In this document: one piece after another, positions 8,884-18,246 of the stretch
Layout: every line of letters starts with the position of its first letter
Position numbering within the stretch: the stretch's first letter is position 1
Assembly (NCBI GenBank): GCA_019116885.1
Contig: DXAU01000038.1
Coordinates: 1-64,000 of the forward strand
Source: Candidatus Mediterraneibacter pullistercoris
Lineage (GTDB): Bacteria; Bacillota; Clostridia; Lachnospirales; Lachnospiraceae
Reading direction: 5' to 3'
DNA: 64,000 bases
Program-made: the position numbers and the translations under genes
Notes under the pieces: generated by a model
The model's input: the letters and a program-made list of their open reading frames with translations, nothing else
Told to the model about the DNA's origin: nothing
Databases searched by the model: none

Positions 8884-9954
8884 ATGATCCGACAAGAACT
8901 TCTGAAAAATATCCGAAAAGTGGAACCGTATGTGCCGGGTGAACAGCCCCGGGAAAAGGCGGTAAAGCTGAATACAAATGAGAACCCCTATCCTCCGTCC
9001 CCGGAGGTCAGAAAAGTCCTGGATACGATTGATACAGACGATTTCCGCCTGTATCCTGATCCGGCTTCGGGTGAACTTGTAAAGGCTCTCTCCGGGTATC
9101 ATAATGTAGGGGAAGACCAGATATTTGCGGGAGTGGGTTCTGACGACGTGCTTGCCCTTTGTTTCCTGACTTTTTTTAATTCAGGCCGGCCGGTGCTTTT
9201 TCCGGATATCACCTATTCTTTCTACAAAGTATGGGCACAGCTTTACCGGATTCCGTATGTGTGCCCGAAACTGGACGGGGAATTTCGCATTGTAAAGGAA
9301 GACTACTGCCGGGAGAACGGAGGAATCATCTTTCCGAATCCAAACGCGCCGACTGCGATCTATGAGGAACTGGACTTTGTTGAGTATATCCTTTCCCGCA
9401 ACCGGGACTCCATCGTTATTGTAGACGAGGCTTATGTGGACTTTGCAGGGCGCTCGGCCACAGAACTGATTGGCAGGTATGATAATCTTATCGTGACACA
9501 GACTTTTTCAAAATCCAGGAGCCTGGCGGGGATGCGCATCGGATATGCGGTCTCGAATCCCGGACTGATCCGCTGCTTAAATGATGTGAAGTATTCCTTT
9601 AATTCCTACACAATGAGCAGGGCCGCTCTCGCCTGTGGAGCCGCTGCGGTGAGAGACAAGGAATATTTTGAAGAAAATATCCGTAAGATAAAAGAGACGA
9701 GAGAATGGGCGGCGGCAGAGCTAAAAGAACTTGGATTCGTCATGACGGATTCCAGAGCCAACTTTCTCTTTGTCAGGCATCCGGAGCATGACGCCGGAAA
9801 ACTTTTCGATCAGCTCAGGGCAGAGGATATATATGTAAGACACTGGAATGAGGAAAGAATCGGCCAGTATCTTCGAATTACGGTGGGGACAGAGGATGAG
9901 ATGCACGCTCTTACAGACGCTCTGAAAAAGCTTGTCACAGACAGCAGGCAGTAA
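8884..9954 (+). CDS. hisC: Histidinol-phosphate aminotransferase
   Basis: HisC exchanges imidazole acetol phosphate and histidinol phosphate in histidine synthesis. The 356-residue protein opens with the family signature KLNTNENPYPPSPEV, followed by LYPDPASGEL, FPNPNAPTA, VDEAYVDFAG and the PLP lysine in QTFSKSRSLAGMRIGYA (~residue 209). The ribosome site AAGGAG precedes ATG 8884. There are no other his genes nearby, so a related role (aromatic aminotransferase, or CobD-like decarboxylase) is possible, though length and motifs favour HisC. Confidence 0.88.
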   Translation: MIRQELLKNIRKVEPYVPGEQPREKAVKLNTNENPYPPSPEVRKVLDTIDTDDFRLYPDPASGELVKALSGYHNVGEDQIFAGVGSDDVLALCFLTFFNSGRPVLFPDITYSFYKVWAQLYRIPYVCPKLDGEFRIVKEDYCRENGGIIFPNPNAPTAIYEELDFVEYILSRNRDSIVIVDEAYVDFAGRSATELIGRYDNLIVTQTFSKSRSLAGMRIGYAVSNPGLIRCLNDVKYSFNSYTMSRAALACGAAAVRDKEYFEENIRKIKETREWAAAELKELGFVMTDSRANFLFVRHPEHDAGKLFDQLRAEDIYVRHWNEERIGQYLRITVGTEDEMHALTDALKKLVTDSRQ

Positions 9955-9986
9955 TGGAAAAATGGACGGCAGAACAGTATGCGGCG

Positions 9987-10015
9987 TTGACATTGAAAGA
10001 TGGATTCCGTATAAT
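9987..10015 (+). promoter_or_regulatory. Promoter of the small membrane-anchored protein gene
   Basis: TTGACA (9987-9992), 17-bp spacer, TATAAT (10010-10015): a perfect housekeeping promoter 30 bp upstream of the ATG at 10045. Confidence 0.85.
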
Positions 10016-10044
10016 GAAAGACAGGAAAAGAAGGGATATATCTT

Positions 10045-10434
10045 ATGATCTTAAAGAATAACGAAGAAAAACGCAGCACTCTCTGGAGAACAGTCCTTAC
10101 TGTCTCTTCCGTTCTTATCGTCATTATAGCAGTTTTCTTTATTGTAAAGCTTTTTACCGACAACCCTCTTGAGGGGACTTGGATCAGTGAGGATACAGGA
10201 CAGACTCTGGTGATCCGGGACAAGGGCGAACTCACTGTGAGCCCTTCGGATGGAAGCGGAGATGAAGAATTTACCGCTCACTTCAGTGTGGACACGAGAA
10301 CGAAAGTTCTGACTGTGCAGACGGAATCTTCCGGGGGTATTCTGTCCGGAACATATAATTATAATGTGGAGCAGGATACGCTGACACTGACGGAACGTGA
10401 GTATGGGAATCAGATGGTGTTTGTGCGAAAGTAA
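10045..10434 (+). CDS. Membrane-anchored DUF5640-like small protein
   Basis: A 129-residue protein not assigned with certainty. Residues ~15-38 form one hydrophobic segment (TVLTVSSVLIVIIAVFFIVK) after a charged N-terminus, so the rest should lie outside the membrane. The extracytoplasmic part begins NPLEGTWISEDTGQTL and alternates polar and hydrophobic residues like a small beta-barrel. The GTW...LxI pattern resembles DUF5640/lipocalin-like proteins of Firmicutes. It is a one-gene unit with its own perfect promoter and a terminator. Confidence 0.75.
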   Translation: MILKNNEEKRSTLWRTVLTVSSVLIVIIAVFFIVKLFTDNPLEGTWISEDTGQTLVIRDKGELTVSPSDGSGDEEFTAHFSVDTRTKVLTVQTESSGGILSGTYNYNVEQDTLTLTEREYGNQMVFVRK

Positions 10435-10444
10435 GAGAAACAGG

Positions 10445-10474
10445 AGAGTTCCGTCCGCGGAACTCTTATTTTTT
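10445..10474 (+). terminator. Rho-independent terminator
   Basis: AGAGTTCC (10445-10452) pairs with GGAACTCT (10459-10466), followed by TATTTTTT. Confidence 0.9.
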
Positions 10475-10614
10475 GCGTGGGCGACGAGCCAAAGTCCGGG
10501 CCTGTCCGAGACCTTGGCGGCCGCTTACAATCCCGGAATATGCCTTTTGGCACTTCCGGTGATTCATAATACGCTCTTTGTTCTTTAAAAGAGCAGGAAA
10601 GGTACAGGTAGAAC

Positions 10615-11670
10615 ATGTTCAGAGATCAGACGAAAGAGATCAGTATTGGCAGTGTTAAGATCGGCGGAGGAAACCCTGTCGCGATTCAGTCCATGACAAA
10701 TACAAAGACCGAAGATGTAGAGTCCACTGTGGCTCAGATCTTAAAGCTCGAAGCTGCGGGGTGCGATATCATCCGGTGCGCGGTTCCAACGTTCGAGGCG
10801 GCAGAGGCCGTAAAAGAGATCAAAAAGCGTATACACATCCCGCTCGTGGCAGATATCCATTTTGACCACCGGCTCGCAGTCTCGGCGATAGAGAACGGTG
10901 CGGACAAGATCAGGATTAATCCAGGGAACATCGGTTCTAAGGAGAAAGTAAAAGAGGTCGTGGATAAGGCGAAAGAATACGGTGTGCCGATCCGTGTGGG
11001 CGTGAACAGCGGCTCTCTGGAGAAACACCTGATAGAGAAGTACGGCGGGGTCACGGCAGAAGGGATCGTTGAGAGCGCTCTTGACAAAGTGCGCATGATC
11101 GAGAAGATGGAGTATGATAATCTCGTTGTGAGCATCAAATCTTCTGATGTGATGATGTGCGTGAAAGCACATGAACTGATCGCCCGGGAATGTCCGTATC
11201 CGCTCCATGTAGGCATCACTGAGTCGGGGACTGTGTATTCGGGAAATGTCAAATCATCGGCAGGGCTCGGCATTATTCTGTATGAGGGAATCGGGGATAC
11301 GATCCGCGTATCGTTGACAGGAGATCCGTCAGAGGAGATCCGCACAGCGAAACTGATTCTGAAAACGCTGGGGCTTAAGAAAGGCGGTATAGAAGTGGTG
11401 TCCTGTCCCACCTGCGGCAGGACGAAGATCGATCTGATCGGACTGGCGAATGAGGTGGAGAAAATGGTCGCTGATATACCGCTCGACCTGAAGGTCGCTG
11501 TCATGGGATGCGTAGTGAACGGTCCCGGCGAAGCGAGAGAGGCGGACATCGGCATAGCAGGCGGAATCGGAGAAGGACTTCTCATCAAAAAGGGCGAGAT
11601 TATCAAAAAGGTAAAGGAAGACAAGCTGCTCGATACTCTCAGAGAGGAGCTTCTGAACTGGAAAGAATAG
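10615..11670 (+). CDS. ispG: 4-hydroxy-3-methylbut-2-enyl diphosphate synthase (flavodoxin)
   Basis: IspG converts the cyclic diphosphate MEcPP to HMBPP in the MEP isoprenoid pathway, using a [4Fe-4S] cluster. The 351-residue bacterial form shows the TIM-barrel start (VAIQSMTNTKTEDVEST), DIHFDHRLA, RINPGNIG, and the cluster cysteines in VSCPTCGRTKIDL (~residue 264) and MGCVVNGPGEAREADIG (~298). The ribosome site is weak (GAAAGG, ~15 nt upstream). It is followed 16 bp later by polC. ispF, another MEP gene, lies at 37570. Confidence 0.96.
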   Translation: MFRDQTKEISIGSVKIGGGNPVAIQSMTNTKTEDVESTVAQILKLEAAGCDIIRCAVPTFEAAEAVKEIKKRIHIPLVADIHFDHRLAVSAIENGADKIRINPGNIGSKEKVKEVVDKAKEYGVPIRVGVNSGSLEKHLIEKYGGVTAEGIVESALDKVRMIEKMEYDNLVVSIKSSDVMMCVKAHELIARECPYPLHVGITESGTVYSGNVKSSAGLGIILYEGIGDTIRVSLTGDPSEEIRTAKLILKTLGLKKGGIEVVSCPTCGRTKIDLIGLANEVEKMVADIPLDLKVAVMGCVVNGPGEAREADIGIAGGIGEGLLIKKGEIIKKVKEDKLLDTLREELLNWKE

Positions 11671-11686
11671 ACAGGAGTGTTCAGGT

Positions 11687-14600
11687 TTGGAACAGACGAA
11701 GGATAAGAAAGTATTTTTCTATGTATTTCCCACGCTGAAAGTAGAAGAGGATATCCAGATCCTCTTCACTGACGTTGAGGTAAAGAAGATCACGACGAAT
11801 ACGCGGCGTGATTTTCTTCATGTGCATATCCTCAGCCGTCATCTGATCCAGAAGAGGCAGATCCGCCTGATGGAGCGCAGGATTAAAGATCAGCTCTTCG
11901 GGAATGTACCTGTGGAGGTGAACATCGAGGAGGAGTATGTTCTCTCCGGACAGTACACGCCTGAAGCGCTGATGAACGAGTACAGGGAGAGCATTATCTA
12001 TGAATTAAAAGAAAAGAGCATGCTCGCCTCCAATATGTTCGCACAGGCAGACGTCCATTATGAAGAGGGCGGAGTCATGTGCCTGGAACTTCTCGATACG
12101 ATCGTATCTGAGGGAAGAAAGGAAGAAATACTGAACCTCCTGAAACATATTTTTGCTGAGCGGTTCCACATAAAGGCTGACATCCGGGTGTCTTACCGTG
12201 AGCCGGACGAAGCAGGAACGCGTGAATACGATGAACAGAGAGTCCAGCAGGAGATTAACGCGATCTTTGAGCGCCGGGCGAGGCAGTCCGGTGAGCGTTC
12301 CAATACGGATGCGTCCGGTACAGGGACAGCCTCCGGAGAGAAACGGGAAGAAAAACCGGGAAAGAAAGCAGAAAAGCCTGCTGGAAAAGGAACGTCAGGG
12401 AGAGACGCCCAGGTCAGAAAAGGCGGAAAAGATTTCAGAAAAAAAGATTACTACCGTCCGGTTAAGATCGGAGATGATCCGAACCTCATCTACGGGAAAA
12501 ACTTTGACAGCGAACCTATTCCTCTGGACCAGGTTGTCACTGAGATGGGCGAGATAACCATTCACGGGAAGATCATCAGCTTTGATACGCGCGAGATACG
12601 CAATGAAAAAACAATTGTCATATTTGCAGTGACGGATTTTACTGATACGATCTCAGTGAAGATGTTTACGAGAAATGACCAGCTCCCGGAGATACTGGGA
12701 GAGCTCAAAAAGGGCGCGTTCGTAAAGATCAAAGGAGTTACTACGATTGATAAATTTGACGGAGAGCTCACGATCGGTTCCGTTACAGGAATCAAGAAGA
12801 TCGGAGATTTTACTGTCGCAAGGGAAGATTTAAGTCCCGTTAAGCGTGTGGAGCTCCACTGCCATACAAAGATGAGCGATATGGACGGTGTCTCCGAAGT
12901 AAAAGACATTGTAAAACGGGCGCACGACTGGGGGCATCCGGCGATTGCCATCACAGATCACGGCGTGGCGCAGGCGTTTCCCGTCGCAAACCATTATATT
13001 GAGACGCTGGACAAAGACGATCCGTTCAAAGTGATCTACGGTGTAGAAGGATACGTGGTGGATGATCTGACGGAGATCGCAGTAAATGCGGGGGATGAGT
13101 CGCTTGACGATACATATATTGTCTTTGACATTGAGACGACGGGCTTCAGTGCGATCCGCGACCGGATCATCGAGATCGGAGCTGTAAAAGTAACAGGCGG
13201 AAAGATTGTGGACAGGTTCAGCGCCTTTGTAAATCCAAAGCGTCCGATCCCGTTTGAGATCACGAATCTGACAGGAATTACCGACGAGATGGTTATAGAC
13301 GCTCCTTCCATCGACGTAGTCCTTCCCCAGTTCCTCGAATTTGCCGGAGAAGGCGTCCTTGTCGCACATAATGCTGGCTTTGACATGGGGTTCATCGAGC
13401 AGAACTGCAGAGAGCTTGGTCTGAACGATCATTTTGTCTATCTGGACACAGTGGCGCTGGCCAGAGTGCTTCTGCCAACTCTGTCCAAATATAAGCTCAA
13501 TATCGTGGCCAAAGCCCTGAACATCTCTCTTGAGAATCATCACAGGGCAGTAGACGACGCCGGGGCAACGGCAGAGATATTTGTAAAATTCGTCGGGATG
13601 CTGAAGAAAGACAATGTCACAACGCTTAAGGAAGTCAACCGGTATGGAGACCGCAATGTCAACGCGATCCGCAAAATGCCCACGCATCATATCATTATCC
13701 TTGCCAAAAATGACATTGGAAGATATAACCTGTACCAGCTCATTACAGAGTCTCATCTTACATATTATGCGAGACGGCCGAGAATACCGAAAAGTCTTCT
13801 GAATGAATACCGCGAAGGGCTTCTGATCGGCAGCGCCTGCGAGGCGGGCGAGCTGTACCAGGCTGTGCTGGAGAAGCGTTCCGCTCAGCAGATCGCACGT
13901 CTGGCTGATTTCTACGATTACTATGAAATCCAGCCGCTGGGAAACAACCGTTTCATGATCGAGAGCGAGAGGATACCCGATGTAAACTCAGAGGAGGATC
14001 TGAAGAACATCAACCGGGAGATCGTGGAATTGGGGGAGAAGTTCGGGAAACCAGTAGTGGCAACGTGTGATGTTCATTTTCTCGATCCTGATGACGAGGT
14101 GTACAGGCGTATCATCATGGCGGGAAAAGGTTTTGACGATGCAGATAACCAGGCTCCGCTCTTCCTGCGTACGACAGAAGAAATGCTGGATGAATTTTCC
14201 TACCTTGGCGCGGCGAAGGCGCGCGAGATCGTTGTGGACAATCCGGTGAAGATTGCGGGGATGATCGAGAAGATCTCTCCGGTGAATCCGAACAAGTGCC
14301 CGCCTGTTATCGAGAATTCTGACCAGGAGCTTAGAGATATCTGTTACCGGAAAGCGCACGAAATGTACGGCGGGGATCTTCCGGTCCAGGTGTCCGAGCG
14401 TCTGGAAAAGGAACTGAACTCTATTATCTCCAACGGATATGCCGTCATGTACATCATTGCGCAGAGGCTTGTGTGGAAGTCAAATGAAGACGGATATCTG
14501 GTCGGCTCCCGTGGTTCTGTCGGATCGTCCTTTGCCGCGACGATGGCGGGGATTACGGAAGTAAATCCGCTGAGTCCGCATTATTACTGCGGGAACTGCC

Positions 14601-16234
14601 ATTACAGCGACTTTGAATCAGACGAAGTGAGGGCATATGCCGGCGGCTGTGGATTTGACATGCCGGACAAGGCATGCCCCGTATGCGGCAAGCCGCTCAT
14701 AAAAGCCGGATTTGACATTCCCTTTGAGACTTTCCTTGGATTCAAGGGAGACAAGGAGCCTGATATCGACTTGAACTTTTCCGGCGATTATCAGGCAAAA
14801 GCTCATAAATATACCGAGGTACTTTTCGGGGAAGGACATACGTTCAAGGCGGGGACTATCGGCACACTTGCGGATAAGACTGCCTATGGCTTTGTAAAGA
14901 ACTACTATGAAGAGAGGGAACAGAGAAAGCGCCGCTGTGAGATCGAGAGGATCACAGAAGGATGCACCGGCATCCGGAGGAGCACCGGGCAGCATCCGGG
15001 CGGAATCGTCGTGCTCCCCCATGGGCATGATATCAATGAATTTACGCCGGTACAGCACCCGGCAAACGATATGGAGTGTGGGATCATAACGACGCATTTT
15101 GATTATCACTCGATCGACCACAATCTGCTCAAGCTGGATATTCTCGGACATGATGATCCGACCATGATCCGTACCCTTGAGGACTATATCACATCAGATG
15201 CCATGGACAATGAGTATAATGAAGAGCATCCGTTTATCGCAACGGAGATCCCTCTGGATGATAAGCAGGTGATCGAGCTGTTCCACGGTACAGACGTGCT
15301 CGGCATCAAACCGGAGGATATTGACGGGTGCAGGCTCGGATGTCTCGGGATTCCTGAGTTCGGAACGGACTTTGTCATTCAGATGGTGGAGGATACGAAA
15401 CCGCAGACATTGTCTGACCTGATCCGCATCTCCGGACTGTCACACGGGACAAACGTGTGGCTTGGCAATGCACAGGAGCTGGTAAAGTCGGGAAAGGCTA
15501 CCATTTCCACAGCGATCTGTACCCGTGACGATATCATGACCTACCTGATAAACAAAGGTGTGGAGAGCGCTCTGGCATTTACGATTATGGAGAGCGTGCG
15601 GAAGGGAAAAGGCCTGAAGCTGGAATGGGAGGAAGCCATGACAGCTCAGGGCGTGCCGGACTGGTATATCTGGTCATGCAAGAAGATCAGCTACATGTTC
15701 CCGAAAGCCCACGCTGCCGCATATGTCATGATGGCGTACCGGATTGCCTACTGTAAGATTAATTATCCGCTGGCCTACTATGCGGCATATTTCAGTATCC
15801 GTGCAGATGCGTTCTCCTATGAGATCATGTGCCAGGGTAAGGACAAGCTGAACTACTACATGCAGGATTATAAGAAGCGCAGTGATTCCCTGAGCAAGAA
15901 AGAACAGGACGTCATGAAAGATATGAAGATCGTGCAGGAGATGTATGCACGAGGATTCGAGTTTGTGCCCATCGATCTCTACCGGGCCAAGGCGAAGATG
16001 TTCCAGATCGTGGACGGAAAGCTCATGCCATCCTTCGCAAGTATTGAGGGAATGGGCGATAAGGCGGCCGAGGCGGTGGAAGAGGCAGGAAAAGACGGGC
16101 CATATCTGTCTCTTGATGACTTCCGCCAGAGGACGAAAGTCAGCAAGACGGTAATCGATCTGATGCAGGAACTGGGGCTGTTCGGAGATCTGCCGCAGAG
16201 TAATCAGCTTTCGCTGTTTGACAAGATGCTCTGA
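11687..16234 (+). CDS. polC: DNA polymerase III alpha subunit, PolC type
   Basis: The Gram-positive replicative polymerase with built-in proofreading. The 1515-residue protein reads in order: N-terminal domain, a Lys/Glu-rich linker (~200-255), an OB fold (ITIHGKIISFDTREIR, ~290), PHP domain start (HCHTKMSDMDGV, ~389), a DEDDh 3'-5' exonuclease inserted in the PHP domain (FDIETTGF ~480, AHNAGFDMGF), the polymerase with zinc-finger cysteines (CGNC, CPVCG, ~967-1005) and the catalytic Asp pair in EPDIDLNFSGDY (~1024), and a C-terminal HhH-like region. Translation probably starts at TTG 11687 after AGGAG; no in-frame ATG is near. Confidence 0.97.
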   Translation: MEQTKDKKVFFYVFPTLKVEEDIQILFTDVEVKKITTNTRRDFLHVHILSRHLIQKRQIRLMERRIKDQLFGNVPVEVNIEEEYVLSGQYTPEALMNEYRESIIYELKEKSMLASNMFAQADVHYEEGGVMCLELLDTIVSEGRKEEILNLLKHIFAERFHIKADIRVSYREPDEAGTREYDEQRVQQEINAIFERRARQSGERSNTDASGTGTASGEKREEKPGKKAEKPAGKGTSGRDAQVRKGGKDFRKKDYYRPVKIGDDPNLIYGKNFDSEPIPLDQVVTEMGEITIHGKIISFDTREIRNEKTIVIFAVTDFTDTISVKMFTRNDQLPEILGELKKGAFVKIKGVTTIDKFDGELTIGSVTGIKKIGDFTVAREDLSPVKRVELHCHTKMSDMDGVSEVKDIVKRAHDWGHPAIAITDHGVAQAFPVANHYIETLDKDDPFKVIYGVEGYVVDDLTEIAVNAGDESLDDTYIVFDIETTGFSAIRDRIIEIGAVKVTGGKIVDRFSAFVNPKRPIPFEITNLTGITDEMVIDAPSIDVVLPQFLEFAGEGVLVAHNAGFDMGFIEQNCRELGLNDHFVYLDTVALARVLLPTLSKYKLNIVAKALNISLENHHRAVDDAGATAEIFVKFVGMLKKDNVTTLKEVNRYGDRNVNAIRKMPTHHIIILAKNDIGRYNLYQLITESHLTYYARRPRIPKSLLNEYREGLLIGSACEAGELYQAVLEKRSAQQIARLADFYDYYEIQPLGNNRFMIESERIPDVNSEEDLKNINREIVELGEKFGKPVVATCDVHFLDPDDEVYRRIIMAGKGFDDADNQAPLFLRTTEEMLDEFSYLGAAKAREIVVDNPVKIAGMIEKISPVNPNKCPPVIENSDQELRDICYRKAHEMYGGDLPVQVSERLEKELNSIISNGYAVMYIIAQRLVWKSNEDGYLVGSRGSVGSSFAATMAGITEVNPLSPHYYCGNCHYSDFESDEVRAYAGGCGFDMPDKACPVCGKPLIKAGFDIPFETFLGFKGDKEPDIDLNFSGDYQAKAHKYTEVLFGEGHTFKAGTIGTLADKTAYGFVKNYYEEREQRKRRCEIERITEGCTGIRRSTGQHPGGIVVLPHGHDINEFTPVQHPANDMECGIITTHFDYHSIDHNLLKLDILGHDDPTMIRTLEDYITSDAMDNEYNEEHPFIATEIPLDDKQVIELFHGTDVLGIKPEDIDGCRLGCLGIPEFGTDFVIQMVEDTKPQTLSDLIRISGLSHGTNVWLGNAQELVKSGKATISTAICTRDDIMTYLINKGVESALAFTIMESVRKGKGLKLEWEEAMTAQGVPDWYIWSCKKISYMFPKAHAAAYVMMAYRIAYCKINYPLAYYAAYFSIRADAFSYEIMCQGKDKLNYYMQDYKKRSDSLSKKEQDVMKDMKIVQEMYARGFEFVPIDLYRAKAKMFQIVDGKLMPSFASIEGMGDKAAEAVEEAGKDGPYLSLDDFRQRTKVSKTVIDLMQELGLFGDLPQSNQLSLFDKML

Positions 16235-16239
16235 ACTAG

Positions 16240-16269
16240 TTGCCGCATCCATTTTCAGTGTGCTATAAT
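16240..16269 (+). promoter_or_regulatory. Promoter of glyA
   Basis: TTGCCG (16240-16245), 18-bp spacer, TATAAT (16264-16269), just after the polC stop. Confidence 0.65.
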
Positions 16270-16320
16270 GTCCCATAAAGCATGACTATGCAAATAATTT
16301 CAAGTATGGAGGACAAGGGA

Positions 16321-17556
16321 ATGTACGATTTCGATGAAATCATGGCAACAGATCCACAGATCGCGGATGCGATCAAAGCAGAGATGGAGAGACAGAATTC
16401 CCATATTGAGCTGATCGCATCAGAGAACTGGGTAAGCAGGGCAGTGATGGCAGCGATGGGAAGCCCCCTCACGAACAAATATGCGGAGGGGTATCCGGGA
16501 AAGAGATATTACGGTGGATGCCAGTGTGTGGACGTTGTAGAGGACCTGGCCAGGGAACGGGCGAAAGAGCTGTTTGGCTGTGAATATGCCAATGTCCAGC
16601 CCCACTCGGGTGCACAGGCTAATATGGCGGTATTCTTCGCCATGATGGAGCCGGGCGACACTTATATGGGCATGAATCTGGATCATGGCGGTCATCTGAC
16701 CCACGGATCACCGGTCAATATGTCAGGGAAATATTACAATGTAGTTCCCTATGGCGTAAACGATGAAGGAGTGATCGACTATGACAATGTCCTTGCCATT
16801 GCAAAAGAGTGCAGGCCGAAACTCATTGTTGCCGGAGCAAGCGCATATGCCCGGACGATCGATTTCAAGCGTTTTCGTGAGATAGCAGATGAAGTCGGAG
16901 CTTACCTTATGGTAGATATGGCGCATATTGCCGGACTTGTGGCAGCAGGACTTCACCCGAGCCCGATCCCTTACGCACATGTGACGACGACGACAACGCA
17001 TAAGACGTTAAGAGGACCGCGCGGGGGCATGATCCTTTCCAGCAATGAGATGAACGAGAAGTTCAATTTCAACAAGGCGATATTCCCCGGTATCCAAGGT
17101 GGTCCGCTCATGCATGTGATCGCCGCGAAAGCTGTCTGCTTCAAAGAAGCTCTCGAGCCTGAGTTCAAGGAGTATCAGAATCAGGTGATAAAGAACGCAA
17201 AGGCGCTCTGCGAGGGACTGAAAAAGCGCGGCATCAGTATCGTATCAGGCGATACGGACAATCATCTGATGCTCGTTGACCTGACAGAGAAGAATGTCAG
17301 CGGCAAAGAGCTGGAGAAGCGCCTGGACGATGCGCATATCACCTGCAACAAAAATACAATCCCCAATGATCCGCGTTCTCCATTCGTGACAAGCGGCGTG
17401 AGACTGGGGACTCCTGCAGTGACGACACGCGGCATGAAAGAAGAGGATATGGATAAGATTGCCGGGATTATTGCGATGGTCATCGAGAGTGAGGAGAATG
17501 TAGAAGAAGGAAGAAAGATGGCGGCAGAACTGACAGAGAAATATCCGCTGTGTTAA
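16321..17556 (+). CDS. glyA: Serine hydroxymethyltransferase
   Basis: GlyA interconverts serine and glycine with tetrahydrofolate as one-carbon acceptor. The 411-residue PLP enzyme shows [48 protein letters not shown] and the Schiff-base lysine in [15 protein letters not shown] (~residue 228). ATG at 16321 follows GGAGG by 8 nt; an in-frame ATG at 16282 lies within the leader. The stop codon touches the left end of the large palindrome that begins at 17555. Confidence 0.97.
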   Translation: MYDFDEIMATDPQIADAIKAEMERQNSHIELIASENWVSRAVMAAMGSPLTNKYAEGYPGKRYYGGCQCVDVVEDLARERAKELFGCEYANVQPHSGAQANMAVFFAMMEPGDTYMGMNLDHGGHLTHGSPVNMSGKYYNVVPYGVNDEGVIDYDNVLAIAKECRPKLIVAGASAYARTIDFKRFREIADEVGAYLMVDMAHIAGLVAAGLHPSPIPYAHVTTTTTHKTLRGPRGGMILSSNEMNEKFNFNKAIFPGIQGGPLMHVIAAKAVCFKEALEPEFKEYQNQVIKNAKALCEGLKKRGISIVSGDTDNHLMLVDLTEKNVSGKELEKRLDDAHITCNKNTIPNDPRSPFVTSGVRLGTPAVTTRGMKEEDMDKIAGIIAMVIESEENVEEGRKMAAELTEKYPLC

Positions 17557-18173
17557 ATTCGGATTTGTCAGACTGGAAAAGTGTCCGCCGGGAGGTATGT
17601 ATTGTTAGCGCACACGTTTTCACTCGGTCGCGGCGCAGCGGTACATAAGAGCGCAAAAAACGCGCTCTAAGTACCGACGCCGCTCCAACGGTGCGTACAC
17701 AATACATACCTCCCAGCTGCTTTTTCCATTCCGAAAATCAAATTTCTATCGGGAGGAACAAGACCGGCGCTTTTTCAACTACGATCCCTTTCCTGCCAGT
17801 TTTTGCACCTTACGGGCTTGTCGGAATGACTGCCGGTATGGATAAATCAGAAAATGGATAAAGATGAGACGCAGGAAGACTTAAAAAGAGTTGACTGGTG
17901 TGTGAGGAAGGCGACTTTGGAATAATCTGTTAGAAAAAATTGAGTGTCTGGGAACTGATGTTAAGCCGCAAAATGGATTGTCTGAGCCAAAGGCGAGTTA
18001 TCCATTTTGCGGCTTTGTCTTTCATCAGTTTCCGGACGCTTTAGTTTTTCTCAGATTATGGAGCGGAGCCTGAAGCGCATGCCGGTCAACTCAGAGAAGT
18101 ATTTCGGTGTCTCATCTCCATCCGTTTCCGGATATTATTATTTATTGGTAACCAGTCAGACAAACCCGAATTT
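17555..18173. repeat. 619-bp imperfect palindromic element with 22-bp terminal inverted repeats
   Basis: The ends 17555-17576 and 18152-18173 are inverted copies matching at 20 of 22 positions. Inside, successive blocks pair in strict nesting: 17862-17870 with 18109-18117, 17888-17895 with 18085-18092, 17922-17929 with 18052-18059, 17953-17960 with 18023-18030, and a perfect 15-bp centre 17964-17978 with 18000-18014 around a 21-nt loop. The left arm is ~250 bp longer and contains a second hairpin (17590-17714), as if something was inserted there. No convincing gene lies within. It fills the 690-bp gap between glyA and paaK. It could be a MITE-like element, a transposon remnant or a structured RNA. 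Confidence 0.85.
17590..17714. repeat. 125-bp nested hairpin inside the large palindrome
   Basis: Perfect 16-bp arms 17590-17605 (GGGAGGTATGTATTGT) and 17699-17714. Within are GCGGTAC/GTACC-GC partial pairing and an apical hairpin AGAGCGC (17648-17654) with GCGCTCT (17662-17668). Its style (TATGTAT in the outer arm, GC-rich core with GCTGCGCCGC on one strand) recalls the element at 1632-1872. Confidence 0.85.
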
Positions 18174-18178
18174 TCCGC

Positions 18179-18207
18179 TTTAATTCATCAAAGTATTGTG
18201 GTATACT
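18179..18207 (+). promoter_or_regulatory. Putative promoter of the paaK-ior cluster
   Basis: TATACT at 18202-18207 with a poor -35 (TTTAAT, 18179-18184) at 17-bp spacing. The -35 abuts the right end of the palindromic element. Confidence 0.45.
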
Positions 18208-18246
18208 GAACCAAGGCGAATGTTTAACCGAAGGAGGACATACACA

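Noticed and set aside
10610-10622. GAACATGTTC palindrome over the ispG start codon, LexA-like at first sight
   Set aside because: The half-sites are 2 bp apart, not 4, and the centre is the start codon itself; there is no promoter here.
17581-18150. Short open frames within the large palindrome, e.g. a 75-codon minus-strand frame ending near 17480
   Set aside because: They follow the inverted-repeat sequence, have no ribosome site and no recognisable protein content.
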